Positions 36,568-45,370 are shown, counted from the stretch's first letter. The stretch is 64,000 bases of DNA from Rossellomorea aquimaris (GCF_020172085.1 NZ_JAIVAT010000005.1:1-64000), one strand, 5' to 3'. Numbers and translations are program-made. The notes: generated by a model from the letters alone, not told the origin.

Positions 36568-37683
36568 TTATATTGTCTCGATATAATCGGTAAGAAGTGA
36601 GATGGCAAAATCGATGGCTTCTTCGTTCGGGTTTAATTTCGAGTGATGGAGACCATATGCGGAATCGACTCCAAGCCAGAACATAAAACCTGGTATTTCC
36701 TCAAGCATATATCCAAAGTCTTCACCTGTCATCGCCTCTTTACAGATGATCAGCTCTCGGTCCGTATCCCTTAAGAACGACATAAAATGATTGGTCCATC
36801 CTGGATCGTTGAATACCTGCCGGTACATGCTTCCGTAATTGACTGCGATATCACAGTCATAGCTTATTTTCATTCCTTCAATCAACGCTTCCAGTCGCTT
36901 TTTCACATTGTCCATAGACTGTGTGGAAAGGGTACGGATCGTCCCTTCAAGTCTTGCCGTTTCGGCAATGATATTCTGGACCGTTCCGCTTTCCATCTTT
37001 CCTACCGTTATGACCGCACTGTCCAACGGATCGACATTCCGAGAGACGATGGACTGCATTTGTGTGACAAAGAAAGAGGCCACCACAATCATATCTTTGG
37101 TATGATGAGGATAGGCAGCATGCCCGCCTTTTCCTTTAAAGTCAATAAATAATTCCGACGTATTGGCAAAAAGAAGCCCTTCTTTGACGGCAACCTTGCC
37201 CACTTCGTATTCAGGGGCGATGTGAAGGGCGAAGATGCAATCAGGCTTCCATTCCTTCATGATATCACTTTGGAGCATCGGCTCCGCCCCACCCGGTCCT
37301 TCCTCTGCAGGTTGGAAGATAAATAGAAGATCATCTTCTATCGGGTGGTGTACAAAATGAGTGAGAACTCCCAATTCAATCGTCATGTGAAGATCATGTC
37401 CGCAGGCATGCATCCTCCCTTCATGTGATGAAGGAAAATCCAATCCCGTTTCTTCCTGGATAGGAAGTCCATCAATATCCCCACGGTACCCGATCGTCCT
37501 TGTAGGATTAGTACCATGAACCTTAACAAAAATCCCTGTCTTCCAAGTCTTAATTTCTAATCGGTCAGCTGGCAGACCGGATATATAATTCAATAAGTAT
37601 TGCTGTGTCTTAAATTCTTGAAACCCCAGTTCCGGTATTTGGTGGAGATCTCTCCTGATCGACTTAAAGTCTACGGTTGTCAT
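36568..37683 (-). CDS. dapL: N-acetyldiaminopimelate deacetylase DapL
   Basis: This M20-family metal amidohydrolase releases acetate from N-acetyl-LL-2,6-diaminoacetyl-pimelate in the acetylase branch of lysine and peptidoglycan synthesis. Metal-ligand motifs are [10 protein letters not shown] near residue 90 and [12 protein letters not shown] near 125. A dimerisation domain lies between about 175 and 290. The length of 371 agrees with B. subtilis YkuR. The partner DapH is encoded upstream, and the aminotransferase of the pathway (PatA) is at 55.3 kb. Confidence 0.94.
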   Translation of the reverse strand: MTTVDFKSIRRDLHQIPELGFQEFKTQQYLLNYISGLPADRLEIKTWKTGIFVKVHGTNPTRTIGYRGDIDGLPIQEETGLDFPSSHEGRMHACGHDLHMTIELGVLTHFVHHPIEDDLLFIFQPAEEGPGGAEPMLQSDIMKEWKPDCIFALHIAPEYEVGKVAVKEGLLFANTSELFIDFKGKGGHAAYPHHTKDMIVVASFFVTQMQSIVSRNVDPLDSAVITVGKMESGTVQNIIAETARLEGTIRTLSTQSMDNVKKRLEALIEGMKISYDCDIAVNYGSMYRQVFNDPGWTNHFMSFLRDTDRELIICKEAMTGEDFGYMLEEIPGFMFWLGVDSAYGLHHSKLNPNEEAIDFAISLLTDYIETI

Positions 37684-37743
37684 AAATACCCTCCTATTAT
37701 GAGAAAAAACATTGATAGATCGTGAATAAGTGACCTTACAAGA

Positions 37744-37774
37744 AAAGAACAGACGTCATCCGTCCGTTCTTTCT
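37744..37774 (-). terminator. Hairpin between dapH and dapL
   Basis: GAAC.GACG/CGTC.GTTC has a short loop and is followed by UUUUCUU on the minus strand. It could be a leaky intra-operon terminator that lowers dapL relative to dapH. Confidence 0.55.
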
Positions 37775-37799
37775 TAAATCATGCTATTGATAGTTCGAA

Positions 37800-38507
37800 T
37801 TACAGTTGACGTAATTCTTGTTTAATTTCTGTCTTTGATTTGGTTTTATCATCGATATCCTTCAATTTCTTTGCAGGGGTACCTGCGACAACCGTATAAG
37901 GCGCAACATCGTCTACGACTATCGCACCGGCTGCTACGACAGCCCCTTTTCCGACGGTTACACCCTCAAGCACAACGGCATTGGCACCAATGACTACGTC
38001 ATCCTCAATGACCACAGGCTTTGCAGATGGCGGTTCAATGACGCCTGCAAGGACAGCTCCTGCACCAATATGACAATTCTTTCCTACTGTTGCACGTCCA
38101 CCAAGTACAACGTTCATATCGATCATCGTTCCAGCTCCTACCACTGATCCGATATTGATCATTGCACCCATCATGATGACGGCATTGTCACCGATTTCCA
38201 CTTGATCGCGAATGATTGCACCTGGCTCAATGCGGGCTTTGACCCCTTTTAAGTCAAGTAGGGGGATTGCAGAATTGCGACGATCATTTTCGATTACATA
38301 GTCTTCGATTTTATCTTTATTTTCATCAAGAATAGTAGAAAGTTCACTCCACTCTCCAAAAACAACACCTGAAGTGCCTTGAAGGAACGTCTGTGAGGAA
38401 CCGAAGTCGATCCCGTCCAAGTTCCCTTTTACATAGACCTTTACAGGCGTTGACTTTGTACTATTTTGAATAAAAGAAATAATTTCGTTTGCATCCATCA
38501 TGTTCAT
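37800..38507 (-). CDS. dapH: Tetrahydrodipicolinate N-acetyltransferase DapH
   Basis: This acetyl-CoA-dependent transferase acts in the acetylated diaminopimelate pathway. The N-terminal ~75 residues form the DapH-specific domain. From about residue 90 the left-handed beta-helix of hexapeptide repeats is obvious ([50 protein letters not shown]). The 235 residues and the start MNMMDANEI match B. subtilis YkuQ. It is followed by dapL. Confidence 0.96.
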   Translation of the reverse strand: MNMMDANEIISFIQNSTKSTPVKVYVKGNLDGIDFGSSQTFLQGTSGVVFGEWSELSTILDENKDKIEDYVIENDRRNSAIPLLDLKGVKARIEPGAIIRDQVEIGDNAVIMMGAMINIGSVVGAGTMIDMNVVLGGRATVGKNCHIGAGAVLAGVIEPPSAKPVVIEDDVVIGANAVVLEGVTVGKGAVVAAGAIVVDDVAPYTVVAGTPAKKLKDIDDKTKSKTEIKQELRQL

Positions 38508-38603
38508 AAGAATTCCCTCCGTAATTATGTATAAAATTCAGAATTCGTTTCTTGAATTACTTTATCAAATTAAAGGGTGGAAGACAACCCATAATCGCGA
38601 ATA

Positions 38604-39482
38604 CTATGAGTTTTCCTGAATGAATTCGTTTACAACTTCCACAAAGGCTTCCACTTGTCTTAGTTGAAAGGCCGACTCGTAACCGAGTAACCAAGTGTCA
38701 CGATGGATGAGTGAATTATGCTCATCCATCAAAGGGATCTTATAAATGTCTTGTTCCATCCCGTCCAACGTAATGGCTGGTAGAATGGCATAGCCGATCC
38801 CATTCAGGGTCATCTGCTTACACGTTTCAATTTGATCTACCACTATCGTCCGTTTAGGTGTTGTCTGAAACTGACGATGCCACCAGTCCTGTATTTCCTG
38901 ATAATAATTGGAGTCACTCTTAAATTGGATAAAGGGCCGATCTGTTTTCATCACCTCATCTATGGACTGAATCTCCCTATCCACCAGGTACAGAGTATCC
39001 TGAAACAAATGGTGTTTCGGCCCCTTCCAGTCGGGTGTTCCCCTGATGATACCAATATGGACCTCATCTTCATAAATGGCTTTAAGAATTTCACTGCTCC
39101 ACCCTGTCATTAGAGAGATCTTTGCATGGGGGTAGGTATCAACAAAGCGTTTTAGAACCTTTGGCAGCCAATTCTGACCTACGATTGAAGCACAGGCAAT
39201 TTTCAGTGTTCCGTGCACTTCAAACTCAAGAGCCTGAATCCGCTCCTTCACACTCTCTTCTTTAAGGAGCATCTCATCTGCAAGTTTCACCACAAGCTCC
39301 CCAGCAGGTGTAAGGGAAAGACCTTTTTGTGAACGAATAAACAATTTCGTCCCCCATTCCTTTTCAATCGTCTGGAGCCTCTGGGACAATGCTGGCTGCG
39401 ATACAAATAATCGTTCAGCGGCTTTCCTCATATTCATTTCCTGTGCCAGTACATGGAGAAGTTGATATTCCGAAAATGCCAT
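38604..39482 (-). CDS. ccpC: LysR-type citrate-responsive regulator CcpC
   Basis: This transcription factor represses citB and citZ and responds to citrate in B. subtilis. The N-terminal winged helix contains the near-invariant MRKAAERLFVSQPALSQRL. The C-terminal substrate-binding fold includes GWSSEILK, QFKSDSNYYQEIQDWW and DQIETCKQMTLNGIGYAILP, all matching CcpC closely. Its 292 residues are standard. A perfect ATAA-N7-TTAT dyad, the CcpC recognition element, lies 13 bases before its own start codon, so autoregulation is likely. Confidence 0.95.
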   Translation of the reverse strand: MAFSEYQLLHVLAQEMNMRKAAERLFVSQPALSQRLQTIEKEWGTKLFIRSQKGLSLTPAGELVVKLADEMLLKEESVKERIQALEFEVHGTLKIACASIVGQNWLPKVLKRFVDTYPHAKISLMTGWSSEILKAIYEDEVHIGIIRGTPDWKGPKHHLFQDTLYLVDREIQSIDEVMKTDRPFIQFKSDSNYYQEIQDWWHRQFQTTPKRTIVVDQIETCKQMTLNGIGYAILPAITLDGMEQDIYKIPLMDEHNSLIHRDTWLLGYESAFQLRQVEAFVEVVNEFIQENS

Positions 39483-39494
39483 TTTTTCACCTTC

Positions 39495-39509
39495 ATAAGT
39501 TTTTCTTAT
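39495..39509. promoter_or_regulatory. CcpC operator (ATAA-N7-TTAT)
   Basis: ATAAGTTTTTCTTAT is a perfect 5-5-5 dyad and fits the CcpC element ATAA-N7-TTAT exactly. It lies in the ccpC leader, just upstream of the ribosome site (GAAGGTG), so binding could block initiation or elongation. It may also affect the divergent TauE-type gene. Confidence 0.7.
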
Positions 39510-39590
39510 ATTATATCTTAACTTATATAAAATTTCATTATTGGTGCAATAGGAATATACTGAGAGTAACAGGAAATGAGGTGAGAATCA

Positions 39591-40316
39591 GTGGAAGTGA
39601 TCTTATTTTTTACCGGGTTGGCAGTCGCTTTAGTTGGTACACTTGCAGGCAGCGGTGGACTGATCGGCATGCCCATCATGCTCCTCATCGGATTGCCTAT
39701 TCATACAGCCATTGCAACAGCTAAGTTTTCGAACATTACTAGTTCACTTTCGAGCTTTGTTTATTTAGTGAAAGACAAAAAGGTCACATGGAAGGAATGT
39801 ATTCCGATTCTTCCCATAGCACTGGCCGGGGGGCTGTCCGGAGCCTTTCTGTCGGATAAAATCCCCCCTTTCGTCCTAGAATGGATGGCATTCTTCTTTC
39901 TTATCATTGCACTATGCTTAAGTCTCTTGAAAGGATTCCAATTAAAGGAGACTAAACGGAAAGACTTTAGAATCTTCGGCTTTTTGTATTTCATTAGTAC
40001 GTATGACGGACTATTCGGACCAGGTCAAGCAACCATGCTGATGTATACTCACTTATTTCACGGACAGTCTTATTTAAAATCAGTTGCACTCACCCGTTTT
40101 CAAACGTTCTTCAGTTGTCTCGGTGCATTTATAGTGTATTTCCATAATGGCCATGTAGAATGGGGTGTAGCCCTCCCATTTGCGCTTGGTGCTCTCATCG
40201 GTGCACAATTCGCTGTAAGATTGGCAACCAGGTTATCCTTACGTCATGTACGAATTCTTTTAAACATATTGACCTTCATTCTTATTCTCCAATTAGGAAA
40301 AAGCCTATTCTTCTAA
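39591..40316 (+). CDS. TauE/SafE-family permease
   Basis: This 241-residue membrane protein has about seven to eight predicted helices. The family signatures are AGSGGLIGMPIMLLIGLP with IATAKFSNITSS near the start, and the second-half repeat YDGLFGPGQATMLMY. The family exports sulfite, sulfoacetate or related organic anions or acts as an uptake permease. The substrate is unknown here. It starts at GTG, with GAGGTG eight bases upstream. It diverges from ccpC, which replaces the ykuNOP flavodoxin genes seen here in B. subtilis. Confidence 0.85.
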   Translation: MEVILFFTGLAVALVGTLAGSGGLIGMPIMLLIGLPIHTAIATAKFSNITSSLSSFVYLVKDKKVTWKECIPILPIALAGGLSGAFLSDKIPPFVLEWMAFFFLIIALCLSLLKGFQLKETKRKDFRIFGFLYFISTYDGLFGPGQATMLMYTHLFHGQSYLKSVALTRFQTFFSCLGAFIVYFHNGHVEWGVALPFALGALIGAQFAVRLATRLSLRHVRILLNILTFILILQLGKSLFF

Positions 40317-40338
40317 GACACAGGTACAAATGAACAAA

Positions 40339-40371
40339 TAAAGAGGATGGCAGCCTGCCACCCTCTTTGTT
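40339..40371 (+). terminator. Terminator after TauE-type gene
   Basis: AAAGAGG.TGGCA/TGCCA.CCTCTTT has a short loop. The stem lies between converging genes and may serve both. Confidence 0.85.
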
Positions 40372-40399
40372 ATGTCGTTATGTAACTGCCTTAAAGGAT

Positions 40400-40840
40400 T
40401 TAATCCCTTTTGAACAGCTGACGTTGAAGCTGTTTTAACACAACTCTCCTGGTCATGATGCCTTCAAAATATCCATCATCGGACACCACGCATAAAAATG
40501 GGTGATCGACCAATAATTCCAAAGCCTTCTTGAAGTCGGATTGTAGTGAAACCATTGGAACATCGCTTGTCATAACTTCTTCTACTTTTTTGGCTTCCAG
40601 TTTTTCAAACTCAAAGCGTTCGAGACCAAGAATGGAATCGGTGATTAAACTAGAGCTGATCAAACCTTGAAAGCGAAAAGTCGGATCGAGAACAGGGATG
40701 GCTGAGTAACCACTCTTTGTGAGCAATAATAACGCATGTTCCAGGGAATTCCCTACTTGTACATGAGCTACTTTCTCAGAAGGAATAATAAAATCCTTTA
40801 TATTCGTTTCTAATAACTCCTTGCTACTCATTGAAATCAT
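40400..40840 (-). CDS. cbpB: c-di-AMP-binding CBS protein CbpB (YkuL/DarB)
   Basis: This 146-residue cytosolic protein consists of two CBS motifs: residues ~15-75 (VQVGNSLEHALLLLTKSGYSAIPVLD) and ~85-140 (PMVSLQSDFKKALELLV...GIMTRRVVL). It matches B. subtilis YkuL, now called CbpB or DarB. When free of c-di-AMP that protein binds the (p)ppGpp synthetase Rel and pyruvate carboxylase. GAGGGG is six bases before the ATG. It lies next to ccpC as in B. subtilis. Confidence 0.93.
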   Translation of the reverse strand: MISMSSKELLETNIKDFIIPSEKVAHVQVGNSLEHALLLLTKSGYSAIPVLDPTFRFQGLISSSLITDSILGLERFEFEKLEAKKVEEVMTSDVPMVSLQSDFKKALELLVDHPFLCVVSDDGYFEGIMTRRVVLKQLQRQLFKRD

Positions 40841-40947
40841 CTATAACCCCTCATTTAGAAAATATGAATTTAGTGCCAAGCAGACACTATTCATTTTAAC
40901 ATACTGGAAGAAAAATGTATGTTTTGACGATTGACTAATAGACCAAA

Positions 40948-40975
40948 AAAGATAACCATAATGGTTACCTTTTGT
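40948..40975 (-). terminator. Terminator after ykuJ
   Basis: GGTAACC/GGTTATC on the minus strand has a five-base loop and is followed by six U. Confidence 0.8.
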
Positions 40976-40980
40976 TTCGA

Positions 40981-41226
40981 TTAATCTTGTTGAGCTTCCT
41001 GTAGAAGTTCAAAAATCTCAATGGCCGTGATGTCTATGTTATCGAAAGGAAAGCTGTTTCCTTTTTCATTCATGACTTCGATTTCGAATGTATCCTGTTT
41101 AGGAAGATACTTTACCTCACAGATTTTCTTACCATTGTATTCAAAAAATCGTTGTTGAGTTTCCCCTTGTTCACCTTGCTCTTGTAATGATTTTAATCTT
41201 TGTATAATTCCAAGAAGCTGAGACAT
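40981..41226 (-). CDS. ykuJ: YkuJ-family small protein
   Basis: This 81-residue protein of the YkuJ (DUF1797) family starts MSQLLGIIQRLKSLQ and contains RFFEYNGKKICEVKY and TFEIEVMN, both characteristic. The B. subtilis structure is a small alpha/beta fold of unknown function. ATG 41226 is preferred over the upstream ATG at 41232, because its ribosome site AGGAGAG is better spaced. The usual neighbour ykuK is absent here. Confidence 0.9.
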   Translation of the reverse strand: MSQLLGIIQRLKSLQEQGEQGETQQRFFEYNGKKICEVKYLPKQDTFEIEVMNEKGNSFPFDNIDITAIEIFELLQEAQQD

Positions 41227-41381
41227 AATCACTCTCTCCTTTCCTGATCTAATTCTTGGTCATAGCTTTTGCATTGTACCAGATAATATCCTGTTTAATC
41301 TAATGTTTTGTCCTTTTTTCTCAAAAATTCCTTTATAATGAAAGGGAATAACATTCTTATTTCACCGAAAGGATTGGTTTG

Positions 41382-42338
41382 ATGAGTGTATACCCTATTG
41401 ATTCCCGAATCTCAATCGTCGACTTAATGGATTTATCATTTAAGGAACGCACAGGCAGTTATATTTTGGACGAAGAGGCACTGACCATTATCGAAACGTC
41501 TGCCAGTCCTTCAATATCTCATCTAAAAAAAGGTCTCTCTAAGTTAAACATTAATCCTGAAGATATTCAATACATAATTTTAACCCATATCCATCTTGAT
41601 CATGCTGGGGGAGCAGGGCTTTTCTTAAAGGAGTGCCCTAATGCGAGTATCATTGTTCACCCGAAAGGAAAGCGTCATATCGCAAACCCTGCACGTTTGA
41701 TTTCAGGTGCAAAAGCGGTTTACGGGGAAAAATTCGATGAACTGTTCAACCCGATCATACCTATCCCCGAAGAACGGATCCTGATCATGGAACATGAAGA
41801 AAAGCTGAATCTGAGTGATTCATGTACCTTAACGTTTTATCATACGCCGGGTCACGCCAACCATCACCTCAGTATCTTTGATTCTGCTTCAAATGGAATG
41901 TTCACAGGTGATACGTGTGGAATTCAATATTCCCTTGGATCGGAACGTTTTTATTTCCCCTCAACCTCGCCCAATCAGTTTGATCCGGACAAGATGAAAA
42001 GTTCCATCAACATGTTTAAAGACCTTGATCTGGACCGTTTATATTTTGGACATTATGGTGTGACGGAGGATGTATCGTTCGCCCTTTCAGAAGTAGATAG
42101 ATGGCTCGATCTTTTCATGATAATGAGTGTGGAACTGTATTCTTCCCATGTTACAATGGAGCAGAATGTAAAGACCATTACTTCTGCATTGAGTAAACGG
42201 ACAAGAAAGGAAATGGTGCAAAGAGGGGTTGATCCCGAGAACCCAATTTTTACATTGTTACAGCTCGATATGAACGTTTCTGCAATGGGAATCGTAGATT
42301 ATTTAAATAAACAGCATAAAGGAGATCATATAAAATGA
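41382..42338 (+). CDS. Metallo-beta-lactamase-fold hydrolase
   Basis: This 318-residue protein carries the metal motif HIHLDH near residue 70, a following His in the HTPGHANHH segment and an Asp in FTGDTC near 180, so two zinc or iron sites should form. The substrate is unknown: the fold serves thioesters, lactones, lipids and flavodiiron proteins. It overlaps the start of a glutaredoxin-like gene by four bases, which suggests a joint thiol-related task. ATG 41382 lies eight bases after GAAAGGA. Confidence 0.85.
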   Translation: MSVYPIDSRISIVDLMDLSFKERTGSYILDEEALTIIETSASPSISHLKKGLSKLNINPEDIQYIILTHIHLDHAGGAGLFLKECPNASIIVHPKGKRHIANPARLISGAKAVYGEKFDELFNPIIPIPEERILIMEHEEKLNLSDSCTLTFYHTPGHANHHLSIFDSASNGMFTGDTCGIQYSLGSERFYFPSTSPNQFDPDKMKSSINMFKDLDLDRLYFGHYGVTEDVSFALSEVDRWLDLFMIMSVELYSSHVTMEQNVKTITSALSKRTRKEMVQRGVDPENPIFTLLQLDMNVSAMGIVDYLNKQHKGDHIK

Positions 42339-42568
42339 AGGAAGTCACACTATATTCTCAACCGGAATGCCCACCTTGTGAAGTGGTCAAGATGTTCCTG
42401 AAAGAACAAAATGTGAAATATAAAGAAGTGAACATAAAGGAAGATGCTCAAGCTAGGGATTATCTTATCAACCACTTAAAGGCTTATTCCACTCCAACCG
42501 TAACGATCGGTTCAGAAGTGATTTCAGGCTTTAATTTGGAAGCCCTAACAACTGCTTTAACAAAATAA
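42335..42568 (+). CDS. Glutaredoxin-like protein (CPPC)
   Basis: This 77-residue single-domain glutaredoxin/NrdH-type protein has the active site Cys12-Pro-Pro-Cys15 close to its N-terminus. The cis-Pro motif is STPTVTIG, followed by VISGF. It should act as a cytosolic dithiol reductant. Its start codon overlaps the stop of the metallo-hydrolase gene (ATGA), so the two are made together. Confidence 0.9.
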   Translation: MKEVTLYSQPECPPCEVVKMFLKEQNVKYKEVNIKEDAQARDYLINHLKAYSTPTVTIGSEVISGFNLEALTTALTK

Positions 42569-42587
42569 GGGCAGCAAAACATAAAAA

Positions 42588-42627
42588 GCAGGCCAGGTTC
42601 CCCATGTGCATGGGAACCTGGCCTGCT
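42588..42627. terminator. Bidirectional terminator
   Basis: A perfect stem of about 18 bp begins AGCAGGCCAGG on one side and ends CCTGGCCTGCT on the other. It lies between converging genes, with A and T runs outside. Confidence 0.95.
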
Positions 42628-42635
42628 TTCATATT

Positions 42636-43136
42636 TTATCGGGATTGTACAAAATCAGGTACATCATATGTGATCGCTGACACTTTCCAGGTACCCTCTT
42701 CTTCACTCAACACCACAGCTTCTATACCTTCTACGCTCTCAATCGGTCCCTCCTCTTCATTTGTACGTTCCTCCCAAATATACCAATGGCCATTTATGTA
42801 CTTCACATTGGTGGATTCATCGTAGCTGAAAAACGGAATATAATAGGAGGCAAAATCAGAGCCAAATGTGATAAATCCTCCGTCTATTTTATAAACATTT
42901 TCACTCATAAAGCTTTCTGTCATATCGGCGGTTAAATATTTTGAAAGTTTGCCTTCGATCTTTTCTTGTGATTGTGGTTTTTCACTCAATGATACTTGAG
43001 TGCGAAATGCATTTTCTACAACAGTTAATGCGTTTTCCTTCGTGAACTCTGATGCTTGTGTTTGCCCTGCCTGTCCACTTGCTGCTGAAATGATGCCGAT
43101 GATAAACAACAATAACCAAAACTTTTTCTTTTCCAT
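42636..43136 (-). CDS. Secreted protein, DUF3993-like
   Basis: This 166-residue protein has a signal peptide (MEKKKFWLLLFIIGIISAASG, cleavage near QTQAS). The compact mature domain (ENALTVVENAF, YINGHWYIWEERTNE, AVVLSEEEGTWKV) resembles Bacillus DUF3993 proteins. There is no cysteine for lipid attachment, so it should be released or wall-associated. GGAGG is eight bases before ATG 43136. The function is unknown, and the family call is by recollection. Confidence 0.65.
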   Translation of the reverse strand: MEKKKFWLLLFIIGIISAASGQAGQTQASEFTKENALTVVENAFRTQVSLSEKPQSQEKIEGKLSKYLTADMTESFMSENVYKIDGGFITFGSDFASYYIPFFSYDESTNVKYINGHWYIWEERTNEEEGPIESVEGIEAVVLSEEEGTWKVSAITYDVPDFVQSR

Positions 43137-43307
43137 TTGCATTCCCTCCTTTAAATACTAGATGAAATTATTGTAGCAACGGAAAAATGTCGATGGGATA
43201 CGATTCATTCGTTAAATCGTAACAATGACTGACATATTTTTTGGTTTGGTTGTAAAATTCCCCCTGCTTCTGCCGATCAAACACATTTTACAGTGGTACA
43301 TTTAACC

Positions 43308-43345
43308 AAAAAAGGATGCTGCACAATGTTCATGCAGCATCCTTA
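43308..43345 (-). terminator. Terminator after small membrane protein
   Basis: AAGGATGCTGC/GCAGCATCCTT with a U tract lies on the minus strand, three bases after the stop codon. Confidence 0.9.
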
Positions 43346-43348
43346 ATA

Positions 43349-43588
43349 TCACGATAAATATCGAATGGACCAGTAGATTATGAATAATGTAATCAAAATG
43401 GTCCCGATTAGAATAGACAGGAACACGGGATTCCGAATAAAAGGGTGCTCCTTTACAACGTCGGGAATATCTGTATCAAAATCACCCTTCAATCGCTTCT
43501 CCTGGCCGGCCAACTTAAAGGTATACACCAACGAATAACCGGCAAGCGCCAACACAATCAAGGCAAGCACAATCATAAAAATACTCAT
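43349..43588 (-). CDS. Small two-helix membrane protein
   Basis: This 79-residue protein has helices at about 5-25 and 55-75, joined by a hydrophilic loop (AGQEKRLKGDFDTDIPDVVKEHPF). A good ribosome site (AGGAGGGG) and its own terminator support it as a real gene. The hairpin repeat array begins 65 bases upstream of its start codon. I do not recognise a family. Confidence 0.7.
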   Translation of the reverse strand: MSIFMIVLALIVLALAGYSLVYTFKLAGQEKRLKGDFDTDIPDVVKEHPFIRNPVFLSILIGTILITLFIIYWSIRYLS

Positions 43589-43652
43589 CTTAGCCCCTCC
43601 TTACAAAATGTCCTTAAAGTTAATTTGTCCCAACAACAGAAGGGTATACAAA

Positions 43653-44066
43653 GAAAAGCGGAGGGGCTTTGCCCAGAGGCGACAAGCATAAGGCGAACCT
43701 GCCGGAAAGGCGTTCTTTGCCTTTTTGGCAGGTTTGACTTATGACCTCGAGCCTCTAAGCCCCGAGCTGGACATTTCGAAAAGCGGAGGCGGCTGGGTCA
43801 GGCCCGACAAGCATAAGATGAATGGGCCGGGAAGGCGTTTTTTTGCCTTCTTGGACCATTTAGCTTATGACCTCGAGGGCCTAGCCGCCGGAGCTGGACA
43901 TCTCGAAAAGCGCAAGGGGCTCGCACTGGGGCGACAAGCATAAGACGAGTCACCCGGAAAGGCGTTCTTTGCCTTTTTGGGTGACTTGACTTATGACCTC
44001 GAGCCCCAAGCCCCTGGAGCTGGACATCTCGAAAAGCGGAGGCGGCTTACTCATGCCCGACAAGCA
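43653..44066. repeat. Tandem array of ~126-bp hairpin repeats with covarying stems
   Basis: Three full units (43653-43777, 43778-43904, 43905-44030) and a truncated fourth (44031-44066) all begin GAAAAGCG. Each full unit is one long foldback. It has two variable outer stems, then a constant stem CATAAG/CTTATG, a variable inner stem, and a constant tip AAGGC/GCCTT with a U-rich loop. Outer stem 1 is GGGGCTT/AAGCCCC, GGCGGCT/AGCCGCC or AGGGGCT/AGCCCCT. Outer stem 2 is AGAGGC/GCCTCT, AGGCCC/GGGCCT or TGGGGC/GCCCCA. The inner stem is ACCTGCC/GGCAGGT, AATGG.CC/GG.CCATT or GTCACCC/GGGTGAC. Conserved blocks are CGACAAGCATAAG and GAGCTGGACAT. The fourth unit stops two bases from the ykuI stop codon. 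No coding capacity is supported. Confidence 0.95.
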
Positions 44067-44068
44067 AC

Positions 44069-45292
44069 TTAAAAAAGCAAACCGTCCTCTTCAAATAAAA
44101 ATTCATAGGAAAGGTCCATGAAGAGATATAGACCATTTCCAAATGGATACGAATACGTTCTGATGGATTCACCTGAATCAATGTCACTATAGATATCAGA
44201 TAATAATCCTTTTTTGTCAATTCTCATCCGGATGATATTCTCAAGGAAGTATGGGCGCCAGCTCCAATTCTTTCCTTTGTACATTGGTTCTACCACCCAT
44301 TTTTGATCGGATTTCACCACATTACTCGTTACTTGAAACCCATTCTCATCACATATATAAAGTCGGAAGCATTTATCCGTAAATTGCTTGGCCATCTCAA
44401 AAAGGAGATCATCAAATTCTACACTCTGTTTTTTGATCATCATTAACTTCTGACTGACTTCTTTATGGAGGACTTCTGCGAATTCATATCCCGCTTCCAG
44501 ATGCTTTTTTTCATATCGGATATAATCCTGACACTTTTCCTTCAATTTCTCCTTGAGAAGATCAGGTTTCAAAAAGGAGGCAGACGGATGCTTTAGATAG
44601 AATCCCTGATAATATCGGCCACCATTCAACCAGGCAAACTGGAGCTGATAGTTGATCTCGATATTTTCGAATAAAAGGGATGCCCCGATTTTCCTGGCAA
44701 GCATCGATAAACTATATAGAATATCTTTATACGCTTTATTCCCCGCGTCATTACGCAGTTGATATAGGTCTACTTTTAAAATGTCGGGGGAATAGTGGGA
44801 AAGCCGATCCAATTGGCCACTGTTACCGCCAATGTTATCGATGGCAATTTTAATGCCATATGTTTTGTAATAGAGAAGTAGATGGACCAATTGATCAAAG
44901 TCCCCTACAAATGTTTTTTCAGACAGTTCAATGACCGTCCGGTTCAAATCCAACCCTTTTTTTTCATGATCCAATAGAAGCTCGAGGAAAGACTCGCCGT
45001 GGTCAAGCATAAGTAATCGCGCATCCCGGTTTAGGAATATGTAACCCTCTTGTTTCTCTACTAAGAATTTTTCCAGTGCCAGACGAGTGACACGCTCATC
45101 CACTTCAATTTTATACTCATCGGGTATTTCCTCATCACCGAAGAATGGGCCAAGGCTTTCAACCTCATCATTTCCTGTAACCATTCTTCCCAATACCTCG
45201 TAACCGATGATTTTATGTTCATCTGCACTGAAGATCGGTTGAAAGTACGGAATCACTTTATCTATATTGGTTAATACTTCTAATGCATCCAT
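44069..45292 (-). CDS. ykuI: EAL-domain c-di-GMP-binding protein YkuI
   Basis: This 407-residue cytosolic protein has an EAL domain (about 1-255), with the signature as YEVLGR instead of EALxR. Metal-ligand segments include ELSEKTF and IAIDNIGGNSGQLDRL. A C-terminal PAS-like domain follows (about 285-400, RLYICDENGFQVTSNV...SWRPYF). B. subtilis YkuI has the same build and binds c-di-GMP, but shows little or no hydrolysis. The start ATG 45292 (MDALEV) follows GGGGGAGT at a good distance. It ends directly at the repeat array. Confidence 0.94.
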   Translation of the reverse strand: MDALEVLTNIDKVIPYFQPIFSADEHKIIGYEVLGRMVTGNDEVESLGPFFGDEEIPDEYKIEVDERVTRLALEKFLVEKQEGYIFLNRDARLLMLDHGESFLELLLDHEKKGLDLNRTVIELSEKTFVGDFDQLVHLLLYYKTYGIKIAIDNIGGNSGQLDRLSHYSPDILKVDLYQLRNDAGNKAYKDILYSLSMLARKIGASLLFENIEINYQLQFAWLNGGRYYQGFYLKHPSASFLKPDLLKEKLKEKCQDYIRYEKKHLEAGYEFAEVLHKEVSQKLMMIKKQSVEFDDLLFEMAKQFTDKCFRLYICDENGFQVTSNVVKSDQKWVVEPMYKGKNWSWRPYFLENIIRMRIDKKGLLSDIYSDIDSGESIRTYSYPFGNGLYLFMDLSYEFLFEEDGLLF

Positions 45293-45370
45293 TCGTACTC
45301 CCCCACCTACACTCATGTTTTTTGCATAATTATAACACAATTATTCTGTTTATTTAAAAAAGAAAACACG

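Noticed and set aside
43445-43943. Open frames reading through the hairpin repeat units
   Set aside because: They are by-products of GC-rich repeats, have no ribosome sites and translate the foldback arms. The repeat structure explains the sequence.
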